This document shows, in pieces, positions 1 through 8,044 of a stretch of DNA of 35,915 nt. This DNA is from Planctomycetota bacterium (GTDB lineage: Bacteria > Planctomycetota > Phycisphaerae > WQYP01): positions 1 to 35,915 of the forward strand of contig JAJYZF010000040.1 in NCBI GenBank assembly GCA_021800165.1, given 5' to 3'. Each line of letters begins with the position of its first letter. Within the stretch, counting starts at the first letter, position 1. Below the pieces are notes generated by a model that saw only the letters and a program-made list of their open reading frames with translations, was not told where the DNA came from and ran no database searches. The translations under genes were made by a program, and so were the position numbers.

Positions 1-6
1 CCGGCG

Positions 7-48
7 TCTGACCCGTTCCATAGTAACTCTGTGCGAGGGTCAGATTTT
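7..48 (+). terminator. Possible terminator or REP-like inverted repeat
   Basis: TCTGACCC (7-14) pairs with GGGTCAGA (37-44), and four T residues follow directly. The 22-base loop is long for an intrinsic terminator, so it could equally be a dispersed palindrome. If it is a terminator it would serve a gene left of the window. Confidence 0.25.
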
Positions 49-379
49 AACGTGCTTTGAATTCAACCTGACTCGCACAAACATAAGTATCGGGAAACGG
101 CGCCTACTGGAACACAAAAAAACGGCGTGATGGATTGGCATGGTGGAACGCATTATTTCCGGTGCGTCCGGAAAACACCTCTGGCCGAAAATGTGGCGGT
201 TTAAGGGCCAGACTAAGCTGATTTTTTCGGCCCATCCGCGCCACCAAAGCCCAAGGTCCGGAAAGAAAATCTTGCACCTGACAAAAATAATTTCGTGACA
301 TAACGCAGCTTGGCCACAGCTTGCGCGATCCAAGCCGCATGCTCTCTGCCGGCGATGGAGCACTGGTTTGAAAAATGCC

Positions 380-437
380 TATAATACCGCCTGGTACGTC
401 CAGCGGGACTCATGGGTGTCCAGGAGTCACGGGACAC
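380..437 (+). promoter_or_regulatory. Possible promoter and operator of the esterase gene
   Basis: A perfect TATAAT lies at 380-385. No good -35 box is present at 16-18 bases upstream. A 6-base inverted repeat, GTGTCC (416-421) and GGACAC (432-437), lies just downstream of the expected start of transcription, where a repressor could bind. Function is inferred from position only. Confidence 0.25.
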
Positions 438-465
438 GGGACATATTTAGCAGCAGGAATCAGGC

Positions 466-2421
466 ATGGTGTTATCTCTGGCGGGAATTTTCACAGATCA
501 TTTGGTTTTACAACGCGACGCGGTCATTGCGGTATGGGGAAAGGCCCCGGCCCATGCGGTGATCACGGTAGCATTTCGCGGCGTGCGCGCCACGACCCAA
601 GCAAAGGCCGACGGATGCTGGCGGGCGGAACTACCCGCGATGGCCGCCTCAACGGAAGCGGCAGACCTTACGGTAAGCGTCCAGGAGGATCCGACGGGCC
701 AGACCCGTCTGGTATGCCGAGATGTGCTGGTGGGCGATGTGTGGCTTTGTTCAGGCCAATCCAACATGGAATGGTCGGTCGCGATGGCCCGAAATGCCGA
801 GCAGGAGTTGGCCGCTGCGGATTTCCCGTTGATTCGGTTGCTTAGCGTGCCCAAGCGCGTCGCCGACCAGCCGGTCGCGGATCTTTCCGGCACAGCCTGG
901 CTGGTGTGTTCCGGTGCAACTTTGGAAAAAGCGCTGCCTGGCGATTCATCGGTTGGGTTTTCGGCGGTGGGATATTTTTTTGGGCGGGAACTGCAACGCC
1001 ATCTCGGTGTGCCCATTGGTCTGATCAATGCTTCGTGGGGGGGAACGGTGGCCGAGACCTGGATGAGTCCGCAGGGCCTTGGGGCCGATCCTCAGGTGCG
1101 TTCGATTTGGGAAGATTATCAGCGTGATTTCCCGCGGTGGAAAGAACGGGAAGCCCAATGGAAGCAGGAGATGGATGCCATTGCGGTGCGAACCAGTGAC
1201 ACGGGGAATTTGGGATTGGGCCGCGGTTGGGCGGCGATGGAGGAACCCAGCCCGCCATGGCCGGAGATGACCCTTCCCGCGAATTGGCGTACCGAAGGAC
1301 TGGATTTCAACGGCATCGTCTGGTTCCGTAAAACGGTGGATGTGCCCGCGGCCTGGGCCGGCCACGATTTGCAGTTGGGCATAGGTTCCGCCGACAAGAG
1401 CGACATCACCTATTTTAACGGGGAACAAGTGGGTAGCGTGACGATGCGTGATCGGCCCGATGCCTGGTGCTATTTGCGGGTTTATCGGGTGCCGGGGGCC
1501 TTGGTAAAGGCCGGCCGCAACGTCATTGCCGTGCGTGTCCATTGCGACCGCTTTGATGCCGGGTTGAGAGGCCCCGCGAAGGCCATGGCCCTGAGTTGCC
1601 CGCAGGATAGCCACACGCCCGCCATACGCCTGGATGGCCCATGGAAGTATGCGGTAGAAGCCAATTATGGCATTGTCACGGGTCCACCCCAACCGCTGGG
1701 GCCGGGCAACCCCAATGCTCCCGCGGCTCTGTTTAACGGGATGTTGGCTCCGTTGACCAATTTCCCGATTCGCGGAGCAATCTGGTATCAAGGGGAATCC
1801 AATGCGGACCGGCCAGCGCAATATCAACATCTGTTCCCGGCACTGATCCGCGATTGGCGGCGGCTGTGGCACAATGATCGTCTGGCATTTTATTTTGTGC
1901 AGTTGGCCAACTACATGGCGACGCGTGATGTGCCGGGGCCAAGCCAATGGGCCGAGCTGCGCGAGGCCCAAGCCATGGCCCTGGCCCTGCCGCACACCGG
2001 TATGGCGGTGGCCATTGACATTGGCGACGGAGGCGACATACATCCGCGTAACAAGCAGGATGTGGGGCTGCGACTGGCGCGGAGCGCGCTTTACAACACC
2101 TACGGCCAAAAGAACATTGTACCCAGCGGGCCGCTGTTCCGGGCCGCCCGACGGCAAGGCCGCCGGGTAAGCATTGCGTGGGACCATGTGAATGGCGGTT
2201 TGATTTGCCGGGGCGACAAGCTGGAAGGCTTTGCTCTCGCCGGCGCAGATGGTATATTCGCCTGGGCCAAGGCGCAAATTGAGGGGGAGGAAGTGGTTGT
2301 TCACAGCGATAGTGTGGCCGAGCCGCGAACCGTCAGCTACGCTTGGGCGGATAATCCGCGGTGTAATTTGTACAATGCGGCGGGTTTGCCGGCCGCACCG
2401 TTTCGGGCCAAGGTTTCGTGA
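466..2421 (+). CDS. Sialate O-acetylesterase, SGNH hydrolase family
   Basis: The protein (651 residues) belongs to the sialate O-acetylesterase family, which removes O-acetyl groups from sialic acids or other sugars. Residues 91-103 hold the GQSNMEW block with the likely nucleophile Ser99. A second family block, IWYQGESN, is at about 439-446, and the DxH motif D524-I-H526 supplies the other catalytic residues. Between the halves (about 265-345) lies a beta-rich segment resembling the galactose-binding domain of glycoside hydrolase family 2, which is usual in long members. The chosen ATG starts exactly at the mature domain (SLAGIFTDHLVLQR), so no signal peptide is encoded. Many relatives are exported, so this one may be cytoplasmic or may have lost its leader. 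It is the first of four rightward genes. Substrate specificity cannot be read from the sequence. Confidence 0.9.
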   Translation: MVLSLAGIFTDHLVLQRDAVIAVWGKAPAHAVITVAFRGVRATTQAKADGCWRAELPAMAASTEAADLTVSVQEDPTGQTRLVCRDVLVGDVWLCSGQSNMEWSVAMARNAEQELAAADFPLIRLLSVPKRVADQPVADLSGTAWLVCSGATLEKALPGDSSVGFSAVGYFFGRELQRHLGVPIGLINASWGGTVAETWMSPQGLGADPQVRSIWEDYQRDFPRWKEREAQWKQEMDAIAVRTSDTGNLGLGRGWAAMEEPSPPWPEMTLPANWRTEGLDFNGIVWFRKTVDVPAAWAGHDLQLGIGSADKSDITYFNGEQVGSVTMRDRPDAWCYLRVYRVPGALVKAGRNVIAVRVHCDRFDAGLRGPAKAMALSCPQDSHTPAIRLDGPWKYAVEANYGIVTGPPQPLGPGNPNAPAALFNGMLAPLTNFPIRGAIWYQGESNADRPAQYQHLFPALIRDWRRLWHNDRLAFYFVQLANYMATRDVPGPSQWAELREAQAMALALPHTGMAVAIDIGDGGDIHPRNKQDVGLRLARSALYNTYGQKNIVPSGPLFRAARRQGRRVSIAWDHVNGGLICRGDKLEGFALAGADGIFAWAKAQIEGEEVVVHSDSVAEPRTVSYAWADNPRCNLYNAAGLPAAPFRAKVS

Positions 2422-2472
2422 GACTGCCCGGCTTGTGACGGGCCTGGCGGGACGGGCGGCTGGCAATGAGAC

Positions 2473-2499
2473 TGGGGTGCGATACGATAAAACACCCCA
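2473..2499. promoter_or_regulatory. Inverted repeat upstream of the pyrK-like gene
   Basis: TGGGGTG (2473-2479) and CACCCCA (2493-2499) form a perfect 7-base inverted repeat. Its 13-base centre contains TACGAT, a weak match to a -10 box. It lies in the 133-base gap between the esterase stop and the next start, so it could be an operator or a weak hairpin terminator without a T tract. Confidence 0.25.
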
Positions 2500-2554
2500 C
2501 CGACGTAGATACACACTTGGCCGCCTGCGGAGTTTTTGTTTGCCGGTAGCACCC

Positions 2555-3577
2555 ATGCAACAACCCACCACCGCGCGTGGCCATTTCATTGGCACGGTGT
2601 TAGCCAACGAACTCCTGTGCCGGGAGCACTATCGTTTGAGGGTGGAAGTGCGCGATTTTCCGCGCAGTAACCCTGGCCAGTTTGTGCAAATTCTTTGCGG
2701 ATCAAACTTGCCGCCTGGCGCCATGCCGGCCAACGAAAACGATCCGGACTTTCAAACTCCAGCATGGACCGAACTAACGTGGCAGCCCGGCCAGCCGCCG
2801 CCGCATCCTCATGATCGCTTTTTTGCCGGCGCTGCGGCGTACCTGCGGCGACCGTTTTCCATTGCCGATCGGCATGACCAGGCCGCCACCGCAACGACAC
2901 CGCACGTATCAACGCTGGATTTTATTTACCGCGTCATCGGCAAGGGAACGCGTGGTCTGGAATCGATGCGCCCGGGGCAGCGGGTGTCTCTGTTGGGACC
3001 GCTGGGCCGCGGCTTTGCGGTAAGCGCCACGATGGGGCTGGCCATTCTGGTGGGCGGCGGAGTGGGTATTCCGCCCATGCTTTATCTGGCCAAGATTTTG
3101 CATGAAAAGAAAATACCGGCGGTGGTGTTGGCGGGGGCGCAACGCCGCGACTTGCTGCCGCTGAAAGTGTCGCCTGGCGCAGGCCAAAGGACACCATTCC
3201 CGGTCGCCACCTGGTCGGTGGATGAATTTGCCCGCTACGGTTTTCCCACGATGATCTCCACGGATGACGGCTCGCTGGGATTTAAGGGCTACGTGACCGG
3301 GATGCTGGAGTCTTTTTTAACCGGGCTATCCGCACCGCAGCGGCCGGCCTCGGTCATATTCTGTTGCGGACCCACCCCCATGATGAAGGCCACAGCGGGG
3401 ATAGCGGAAAAATTTGGCGTGCAGTGCCAGGGTTCCCTGGAGCAACCCATGGCTTGTGGCATGGGCACGTGCCAAAGCTGCATTATTAAGTACCAGCCGC
3501 CCGGCCAGAAACAGTGGGTTTATAAGCTGACCTGCACCGACGGTCCGGTGTTTAAGGCCCAGGACATTCTCTGGTAG
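2555..3577 (+). CDS. pyrK: PyrK-like dihydroorotate dehydrogenase electron-transfer subunit
   Basis: This ferredoxin-reductase-fold flavoprotein (340 residues) most resembles PyrK, which passes electrons from dihydroorotate dehydrogenase B to NAD through FAD and a [2Fe-2S] cluster. The FAD-binding RRPFSIAD motif is at 98-105, GPLGRGF at 148-154, a glycine-rich NAD-binding loop GGGVGIPP at 167-174 and a CCGP motif near the C-terminal third. The cluster ligands are Cys301, Cys306, Cys309 and Cys327. The reading frame is open back to 2231, but that part overlaps the esterase and resembles nothing. The ATG at 2555 gives the usual family N-terminus, although no clear ribosome site precedes it. Residues about 51-95 form a proline-rich insertion not typical of PyrK. 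No pyrD is adjacent, so another electron acceptor is possible. Confidence 0.8.
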   Translation: MQQPTTARGHFIGTVLANELLCREHYRLRVEVRDFPRSNPGQFVQILCGSNLPPGAMPANENDPDFQTPAWTELTWQPGQPPPHPHDRFFAGAAAYLRRPFSIADRHDQAATATTPHVSTLDFIYRVIGKGTRGLESMRPGQRVSLLGPLGRGFAVSATMGLAILVGGGVGIPPMLYLAKILHEKKIPAVVLAGAQRRDLLPLKVSPGAGQRTPFPVATWSVDEFARYGFPTMISTDDGSLGFKGYVTGMLESFLTGLSAPQRPASVIFCCGPTPMMKATAGIAEKFGVQCQGSLEQPMACGMGTCQSCIIKYQPPGQKQWVYKLTCTDGPVFKAQDILW

Positions 3578-3585
3578 AACCACCC

Positions 3586-4719
3586 ATGCGTATACTGCAC
3601 ATCATCGACCTTACCACCCCGGAAGATGTGCTTCCCACGGTGGCTCTGATCACCCGCCAGGTGGATGCGCAACATCAGGTGCTGGCCCTTGGGCACCAGT
3701 CGGTGATGCAAGCGGCCAGGGCCGCGGGCGTGGATGCTAAAGTGTTATCCTTGGCGCGGTCCGCAGGCTGGTGGGATCCTTCCGGCTGGCACGGCGTACA
3801 CCGGGCGTATCATCTCCACCAGCCGGACCATCTGCATTGCTGGGGTTACTGGGCCATGGCGGCCGCGGCCATACCTAAGCAACTTCCGGCGGTAAGACTG
3901 ATGAGCCTGCACAGACCGCCGACGCCCAATGAGTTATGGCTGCTGCGCATGGTCAACCGGCGTGGGCGGTGGTTGGGGCTTTGCGGGAGCCAGAATTTAT
4001 TCGATCAGATGCGCCGGGCCGGTTGGCCGCGGGATCAACTGGTTTGCATTTCTCCCGGCCTGCCCCAGATGGCTGCCCCGGACCTGACTGCGGCGGAACT
4101 GCGCCAATCACTGGAACTGCGCGATGATGATCATCCGGTGATCTTTCTGGGAGGTACCCCACACCTGCACAACCGCCAGGATCTGGGTCTTTGGGCGGCG
4201 GCCATTCTGCAACAGCTTTACCCGCAGGCGCAGGCCTTGATACGCCTGGGATCTTTGCACTACGCCCCGTTGCAGGATCAGCAGCGACGTTTGCTGGCCT
4301 TCGCCCAGGACCTTCCACATCCGGCAATGATTCAATTTGTGGAGCCGGAGATACCGGTGGCAACCGTATTGGCCATAGCGGATATCATGCTCTTTACTCC
4401 GGATCAGGATATTGATTTTGCCGTGATGCTCCAGGCGATGGCGACGGGGGTACCGGTAGTGGCCACCAGCGTGCCGGGCATCGTGGATCTGGTCGGCGAG
4501 AGCCGGAGTGCCAGCCTGGTGCCGGTACAAGAGCCTTGGCCATTAGCGGCAGCGGCGCACCACTTGCTTAGCAATCCGCAACAGTCACGGGAACAACTCC
4601 GCGCCGCCGGCGGACGGGTGGAAAGCACATTTTCCTCCGCCCAATTGGCGGAAAGATTCGCTTCCATTTATCGCCAGCTCCGTGTGGCCCCCTTGCAGCC
4701 ATTGGCCATGCCCGCGTAA
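3586..4719 (+). CDS. GT4-like family glycosyltransferase
   Basis: The protein (377 residues) has the two-domain GT-B fold typical of glycosyltransferase family 4. It opens with MRILHIIDL, the first Rossmann strand. The C-terminal half holds PVVATSVPGIVDLV, the donor-binding region. The family EX7E motif is degenerate: the aligned positions are Asp275 and Gln283, ahead of AMATGVPVVAT. Either the donor site is altered or activity is reduced. The gene starts 8 bases after the pyrK stop, so the two are probably cotranscribed, although a metabolic link is not obvious. There is no signal peptide or membrane segment. The sugar and the acceptor are unknown. Confidence 0.8.
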   Translation: MRILHIIDLTTPEDVLPTVALITRQVDAQHQVLALGHQSVMQAARAAGVDAKVLSLARSAGWWDPSGWHGVHRAYHLHQPDHLHCWGYWAMAAAAIPKQLPAVRLMSLHRPPTPNELWLLRMVNRRGRWLGLCGSQNLFDQMRRAGWPRDQLVCISPGLPQMAAPDLTAAELRQSLELRDDDHPVIFLGGTPHLHNRQDLGLWAAAILQQLYPQAQALIRLGSLHYAPLQDQQRRLLAFAQDLPHPAMIQFVEPEIPVATVLAIADIMLFTPDQDIDFAVMLQAMATGVPVVATSVPGIVDLVGESRSASLVPVQEPWPLAAAAHHLLSNPQQSREQLRAAGGRVESTFSSAQLAERFASIYRQLRVAPLQPLAMPA

Positions 4720-4755
4720 ACGCTGAAGGTGCGTAGTCGAAAACGAGCTGCTGAT

Positions 4756-4761
4756 TATAAT
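4756..4761 (+). promoter_or_regulatory. Candidate -10 box before the dehydrogenase gene
   Basis: A perfect TATAAT lies 17 bases before the likely ATG at 4779, inside an AT-rich patch. No recognisable -35 box is found 17 bases upstream. It may give the dehydrogenase gene its own short-leader promoter. Confidence 0.3.
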
Positions 4762-4778
4762 GTTAATTTGAGGTGAAT

Positions 4779-5819
4779 ATGAAAACCCAGACCGCGTTAC
4801 TCCGATACCCTTGGGAAACCCGCCTGACCACCGTGGATCTTCCCAATGACCCATTGCCGGACCATGCCTTGATTCGCATTGAGGCCTGTGGAATATGCGG
4901 AACCGATCTTAGCACCGCCGCTGATGCCAAGACCTCCGCCTGGCAACCGTTCGGCCATGAGGTGGCGGGAATTGTGGAAAAAGCGGGAGCCAATGTTACC
5001 GCCGTTGGGCCGGGGACCAAAGTGGTGCTGGAGTCGTCGAGTTTTTGCGGCACTTGCAGTGTGTGCCGCAATGGCCGTGTCGATTTATGCAATAAGGCCC
5101 CCAATTTTTGGCAACAGCCGGCCATGGGGTTTAGTACGTATATGATGGCTCCGGGCTGTTGTCTGGTTCCCTATGACGGCCTGACCCCCGAAGCGGCATG
5201 TCTGGCGGAGCCGGCGGGCGTGGCCTACGATATGGTAAAAACCGCCGGCATAGCGCTGGGCGAAACCGTGGCCGTGGTAGGCCCCGGCCCAATCGGCTTA
5301 ATGGCCGCGGCGCTGGCCCTGCGAAGCGGAGCCAGTGAAGTATGGTGCATCGGGCGCGGCCACAGCGCGCAGCGGCTGAAAGCAGCCGCAGCCATGGGGG
5401 CGCGGGTTTATCCATGGGATAAAAGTCTGGGCGATGCGAAGGATCTCCACCGCAAATTCAATCATGTGCTGCTCACGGCGCCGGTCCAGCATCTGCCCGA
5501 GAGTCTTGAGCTTCTAACCTATGGTGGCGAACTTACCTATGTGGGGATAGGCGTTGGTGACGGAAAGATCAGTTTTGACGCCAACGATTTTCACTTCCGC
5601 AAACTACAACTGCGGGCGAGTTTTGCCAGCCCCGCGATTTACTATCCGCATGTGCTTAAACTTCTGGCCGGCAAGGTTTTGGATGTGGACCTGTTGGTAT
5701 CGCATCGTTTGGCCTTAAAAGACATCGACCAAGCCTTGCACCTGTGCCGCGATAAGAAAGACACCGTGGTCAAAGTGGTGGTTTTACCAGGCGCGGATGG
5801 ATCCATGGGCCTGGCGTGA
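4779..5819 (+). CDS. Zinc-dependent medium-chain alcohol dehydrogenase
   Basis: This 346-residue MDR-family dehydrogenase oxidises an alcohol or polyol with NAD(P). Catalytic zinc ligands include Cys40 in CGICGTD and the His60-Glu61 pair in FGHE. The structural zinc site is complete: Cys90, Cys93, Cys96 and Cys104. The coenzyme loop GPGPIG is at 168-173. The pattern is closest to the threonine/sorbitol dehydrogenase branch, but the substrate cannot be fixed. The ATG at 4779 is preferred over an in-frame GTG two codons earlier because GAGGTG lies just upstream with usual spacing. It lies 59 bases after the glycosyltransferase and may have its own promoter. Confidence 0.88.
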   Translation: MKTQTALLRYPWETRLTTVDLPNDPLPDHALIRIEACGICGTDLSTAADAKTSAWQPFGHEVAGIVEKAGANVTAVGPGTKVVLESSSFCGTCSVCRNGRVDLCNKAPNFWQQPAMGFSTYMMAPGCCLVPYDGLTPEAACLAEPAGVAYDMVKTAGIALGETVAVVGPGPIGLMAAALALRSGASEVWCIGRGHSAQRLKAAAAMGARVYPWDKSLGDAKDLHRKFNHVLLTAPVQHLPESLELLTYGGELTYVGIGVGDGKISFDANDFHFRKLQLRASFASPAIYYPHVLKLLAGKVLDVDLLVSHRLALKDIDQALHLCRDKKDTVVKVVVLPGADGSMGLA

Positions 5820-6048
5820 TGGCACGCAGCGCCCGCGTGCGATACTGTTTGGCCGCAGCCGCGGCGATCTGCACCGCAGCGCAAGACCAATAGACTGTGG
5901 GTTTGCTGTCCGCCAACGATTCGCAGCCTGCGCCATTAAACCGCAGCTCACGAGGCGAATAGGCCCGGATGTGGTCGATCCTCGCCATTTGCAGGGTCTA
6001 GGACATTCCACCGGCACCCATCTTCTCCGGCAGTACCGCCGCCGGTGC

Positions 6049-6996
6049 CTACCCGCCAATTGATTGATACGCTTTCAGTATGAGCGGCTTGGCCGCCTCG
6101 AAATCCTCGGTCCGATGGAGCGTAATCTCCAGATTTCCCGTGCCGTAGTGCCCAATCTTCGTCACGTCCCGGCTTATCCCTTTGGGGCCCGGCTCCTTTG
6201 TCGGATCCAATTTTAGGAAAAGCACAACCTTGGTTCTTTGAATCTCCATGCAGACGATGTTTTGGGAGAGGCGATAGGCCACATAGAGTTTCTTGGGAAG
6301 TTCCTCAATCATGGGGTCCAACCCACGCAAATAGTCCTGCACTGCCATCGCCAATTGCTTAATTTCCGGCGACTTTGTCGAGAGATGTTGTTCGAACGTG
6401 TAGCTGCCGGTCGCACGAGTGGCGGCGGCCTTCTTGCCCGCGGCGACCATCACGGGGTTCTTCCCGGCGCCCGTGACCGCAGCGACAGCGATGGCATCCG
6501 ATGCCCCGGCCTTCTGCTGCACCTGCTCGAAATAGATGGTTGAGTTCTCGAACATGCGGTACGTCCAGAGTTCGATGCTATTGCCGAGGATCTGCGCGGC
6601 GTGAAGGTCGTATTTTTTATAATTCGGTGCGATGCAGATAACGCGGATATCCGACCAGTCAATCTGGACATCCGGCCCCAGTGCCGTCTGCGCGGCCATG
6701 CTGAAATCGCCGACGTGATCACGGATCCACGAAAGGTAAAACAGGCTCTGGTTGATCAGATCCGAGGATGCCGTCTTCTTGTATTCGACGATCACCGGGT
6801 TGTTGTCCTCAGAAAGTGCGAGCGTGTCGACGCGGCCTCCGTGAAGCGGCCCGGTCGAAAATTCTGAGGCAACAAAACGGCAGTCGAAGATCGTCCGCAG
6901 GTTGGCCTCAACGATTCTTTGTAGATGTTTTTCCTCCGGAAAATTTGACTGTTGAATTGGGTTAAGGATCATTTTCCGTATTGAAAAAAGTGGCAT
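6049..6996 (-). CDS. PD-(D/E)XK nuclease-like protein with DUF5655 domain
   Basis: The protein (315 residues) starts MPLFSIRKM, close to the usual start of DUF5655 proteins, so the ATG at 6996 is preferred to the GTG just before it. The N-terminal part has a PD-(D/E)XK pattern: Asp57 in GGRVDTLAL, then Glu71 and Lys73 in VIVEYKK, followed by the conserved hydrophobic strands of this fold. A low-complexity alanine/threonine linker follows at about 165-195. The C-terminal part (about 205-312) matches DUF5655. Relatives are often annotated as hypothetical or transport-related, and some lie near restriction genes. Here the gene stands alone on the reverse strand between the dehydrogenase and riboflavin synthase. 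Nuclease activity is predicted from the motif only. Confidence 0.75.
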   Translation of the reverse strand: MPLFSIRKMILNPIQQSNFPEEKHLQRIVEANLRTIFDCRFVASEFSTGPLHGGRVDTLALSEDNNPVIVEYKKTASSDLINQSLFYLSWIRDHVGDFSMAAQTALGPDVQIDWSDIRVICIAPNYKKYDLHAAQILGNSIELWTYRMFENSTIYFEQVQQKAGASDAIAVAAVTGAGKNPVMVAAGKKAAATRATGSYTFEQHLSTKSPEIKQLAMAVQDYLRGLDPMIEELPKKLYVAYRLSQNIVCMEIQRTKVVLFLKLDPTKEPGPKGISRDVTKIGHYGTGNLEITLHRTEDFEAAKPLILKAYQSIGG

Positions 6997-7372
6997 CACT
7001 ACCGCCCTTCCGTCTTAAGGTGCCCGCAGGCTGGCGGCCGACGGCCCGTGACCAGGTAAAAAAACCGTTGGCACCCCTCGGATTCTCCCCACGGTGGTTT
7101 GGTCCGTCAAGAGCGTGATGATGCAAAACTTTTTCCACAACGGTACCGCCGCCGTCTGCCGCGGTCTCGATTGGACAGATCAACTAAAATGGGATGGTGT
7201 GACTTTTCTTTTACCGGATCATTGTCGGCCTGACCGGGCACCGTTGGCCTGCCGTCGAAAACCTTCTCGCCTGACCTTGTCTTGGGGCGCAGCCGGTCTG
7301 ACCGCCCCGTCAACCGCGGCAAGTTGGACGCACCAAGATGCACGGATAGCGATATTGGACTAAAATAAGAGC
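6997..7372. other. Divergent intergenic region
   Basis: This 376-base gap separates two divergent genes and should contain both promoters. No good -35/-10 pair stands out. A TAAAAT hexamer lies at 7361-7366, very close to the ribE start. The conserved core of an FMN riboswitch, which often precedes ribE genes, is not visible. The short frames here do not look like genes. Confidence 0.4.
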
Positions 7373-8044
7373 ATGTTTACGGGTTTAATCCAATCGCTGG
7401 GAACTCTGGTCAAGACGGATGCCACGCCGTTTGGGCGACGCCTGGTGCTGGACTTGGGTGACGACTTGCAGACCGCGGTGATCGCGGCCGGTGAGAGTAT
7501 CGCCGTCAGCGGGGTTTGCTTGACGGTGGTAGGGCACCACGGGCGGCAAGTGGAATTTGACGTGGTAAGCCAAACCCTGAGCGCCACCACCCTGGGGCAA
7601 AAAAAGCCCGGAGACAAACTGAATCTGGAATTGTCACTGAAAGCCGGCGACGCCCTGGGCGGCCATTTTGTGCAGGGGCATGTGGACGGAATTTCGACCG
7701 TGCTGCAAGTCGATCCTCGACCGGAGGATTGGCGCATTACCTTGGCGATAAGTCCGGCCATGGCACCGCTGATCATTCACCGGGGCAGTGTAGCCATCGA
7801 CGGTATAAGCATGACCATCGCGGCCACGGAGCAAGGATCATTCCAGGTGGCGGTCATTCCCACCACCCTGGAAAAAACCACGCTGGGCGGGGTGCGCCCG
7901 GGGGATATGGTGAATATCGAAACCGATATTTTCGCGCGCACCATCGTGCATTATCTGGAGGCCTTGAGGTTGCGGGATGCCGAAAAGACCGCCCGGCGTG
8001 AACCACAGGCCGGATTGGCGGGAATGGAGAGGCGGCCCGGATGA
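7373..8044 (+). CDS. ribE: Riboflavin synthase, alpha chain
   Basis: Riboflavin synthase converts two molecules of 6,7-dimethyl-8-ribityllumazine into riboflavin and a pyrimidine product, the last step of vitamin B2 synthesis. The N-terminus MFTGLI is the diagnostic start of the family. The protein (223 residues) has the expected two lumazine-binding repeats, about 1-86 and 98-190. Matching segments are SGVCLTVV in the first and DGISMTIA in the second, and GGHFVQGHVDG starts the second repeat. The tail after about 200 is slightly longer than usual. The ribosome site is weak. The stop overlaps the start of pdxA by four bases (ATGA), so the two are translationally coupled. Confidence 0.95.
   Translation: MFTGLIQSLGTLVKTDATPFGRRLVLDLGDDLQTAVIAAGESIAVSGVCLTVVGHHGRQVEFDVVSQTLSATTLGQKKPGDKLNLELSLKAGDALGGHFVQGHVDGISTVLQVDPRPEDWRITLAISPAMAPLIIHRGSVAIDGISMTIAATEQGSFQVAVIPTTLEKTTLGGVRPGDMVNIETDIFARTIVHYLEALRLRDAEKTARREPQAGLAGMERRPG

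Larger units (their letters stand above)
1..465. other. Leader region without a convincing gene
   Basis: No credible gene is visible in these 465 bases. Short frames exist on the reverse strand, but they look like no known protein. The stretch contains an inverted repeat near the left edge (7-44), a TATAAT hexamer at 380-385 and a small inverted repeat at 416-437 (GTGTCC/GGACAC). The last two could belong to the control region of the sialate O-acetylesterase that starts at 466. Confidence 0.5.

Noticed and set aside
2231..2554. N-terminal extension of the PyrK-like gene
   Set aside because: The first 190 bases overlap the esterase and the translated extension does not resemble PyrK; the ATG at 2555 gives the normal family start.
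946..2607. Long reverse-strand open frame of 553 codons
   Set aside because: It lies antisense to the esterase, whose motifs are clear. The translated product looks like no protein family and the frame is open because of the GC-rich codon use of the opposite strand.
7184..7372. FMN riboswitch before ribE
   Set aside because: Looked for the conserved core because ribE genes often carry one; the expected blocks are not present.
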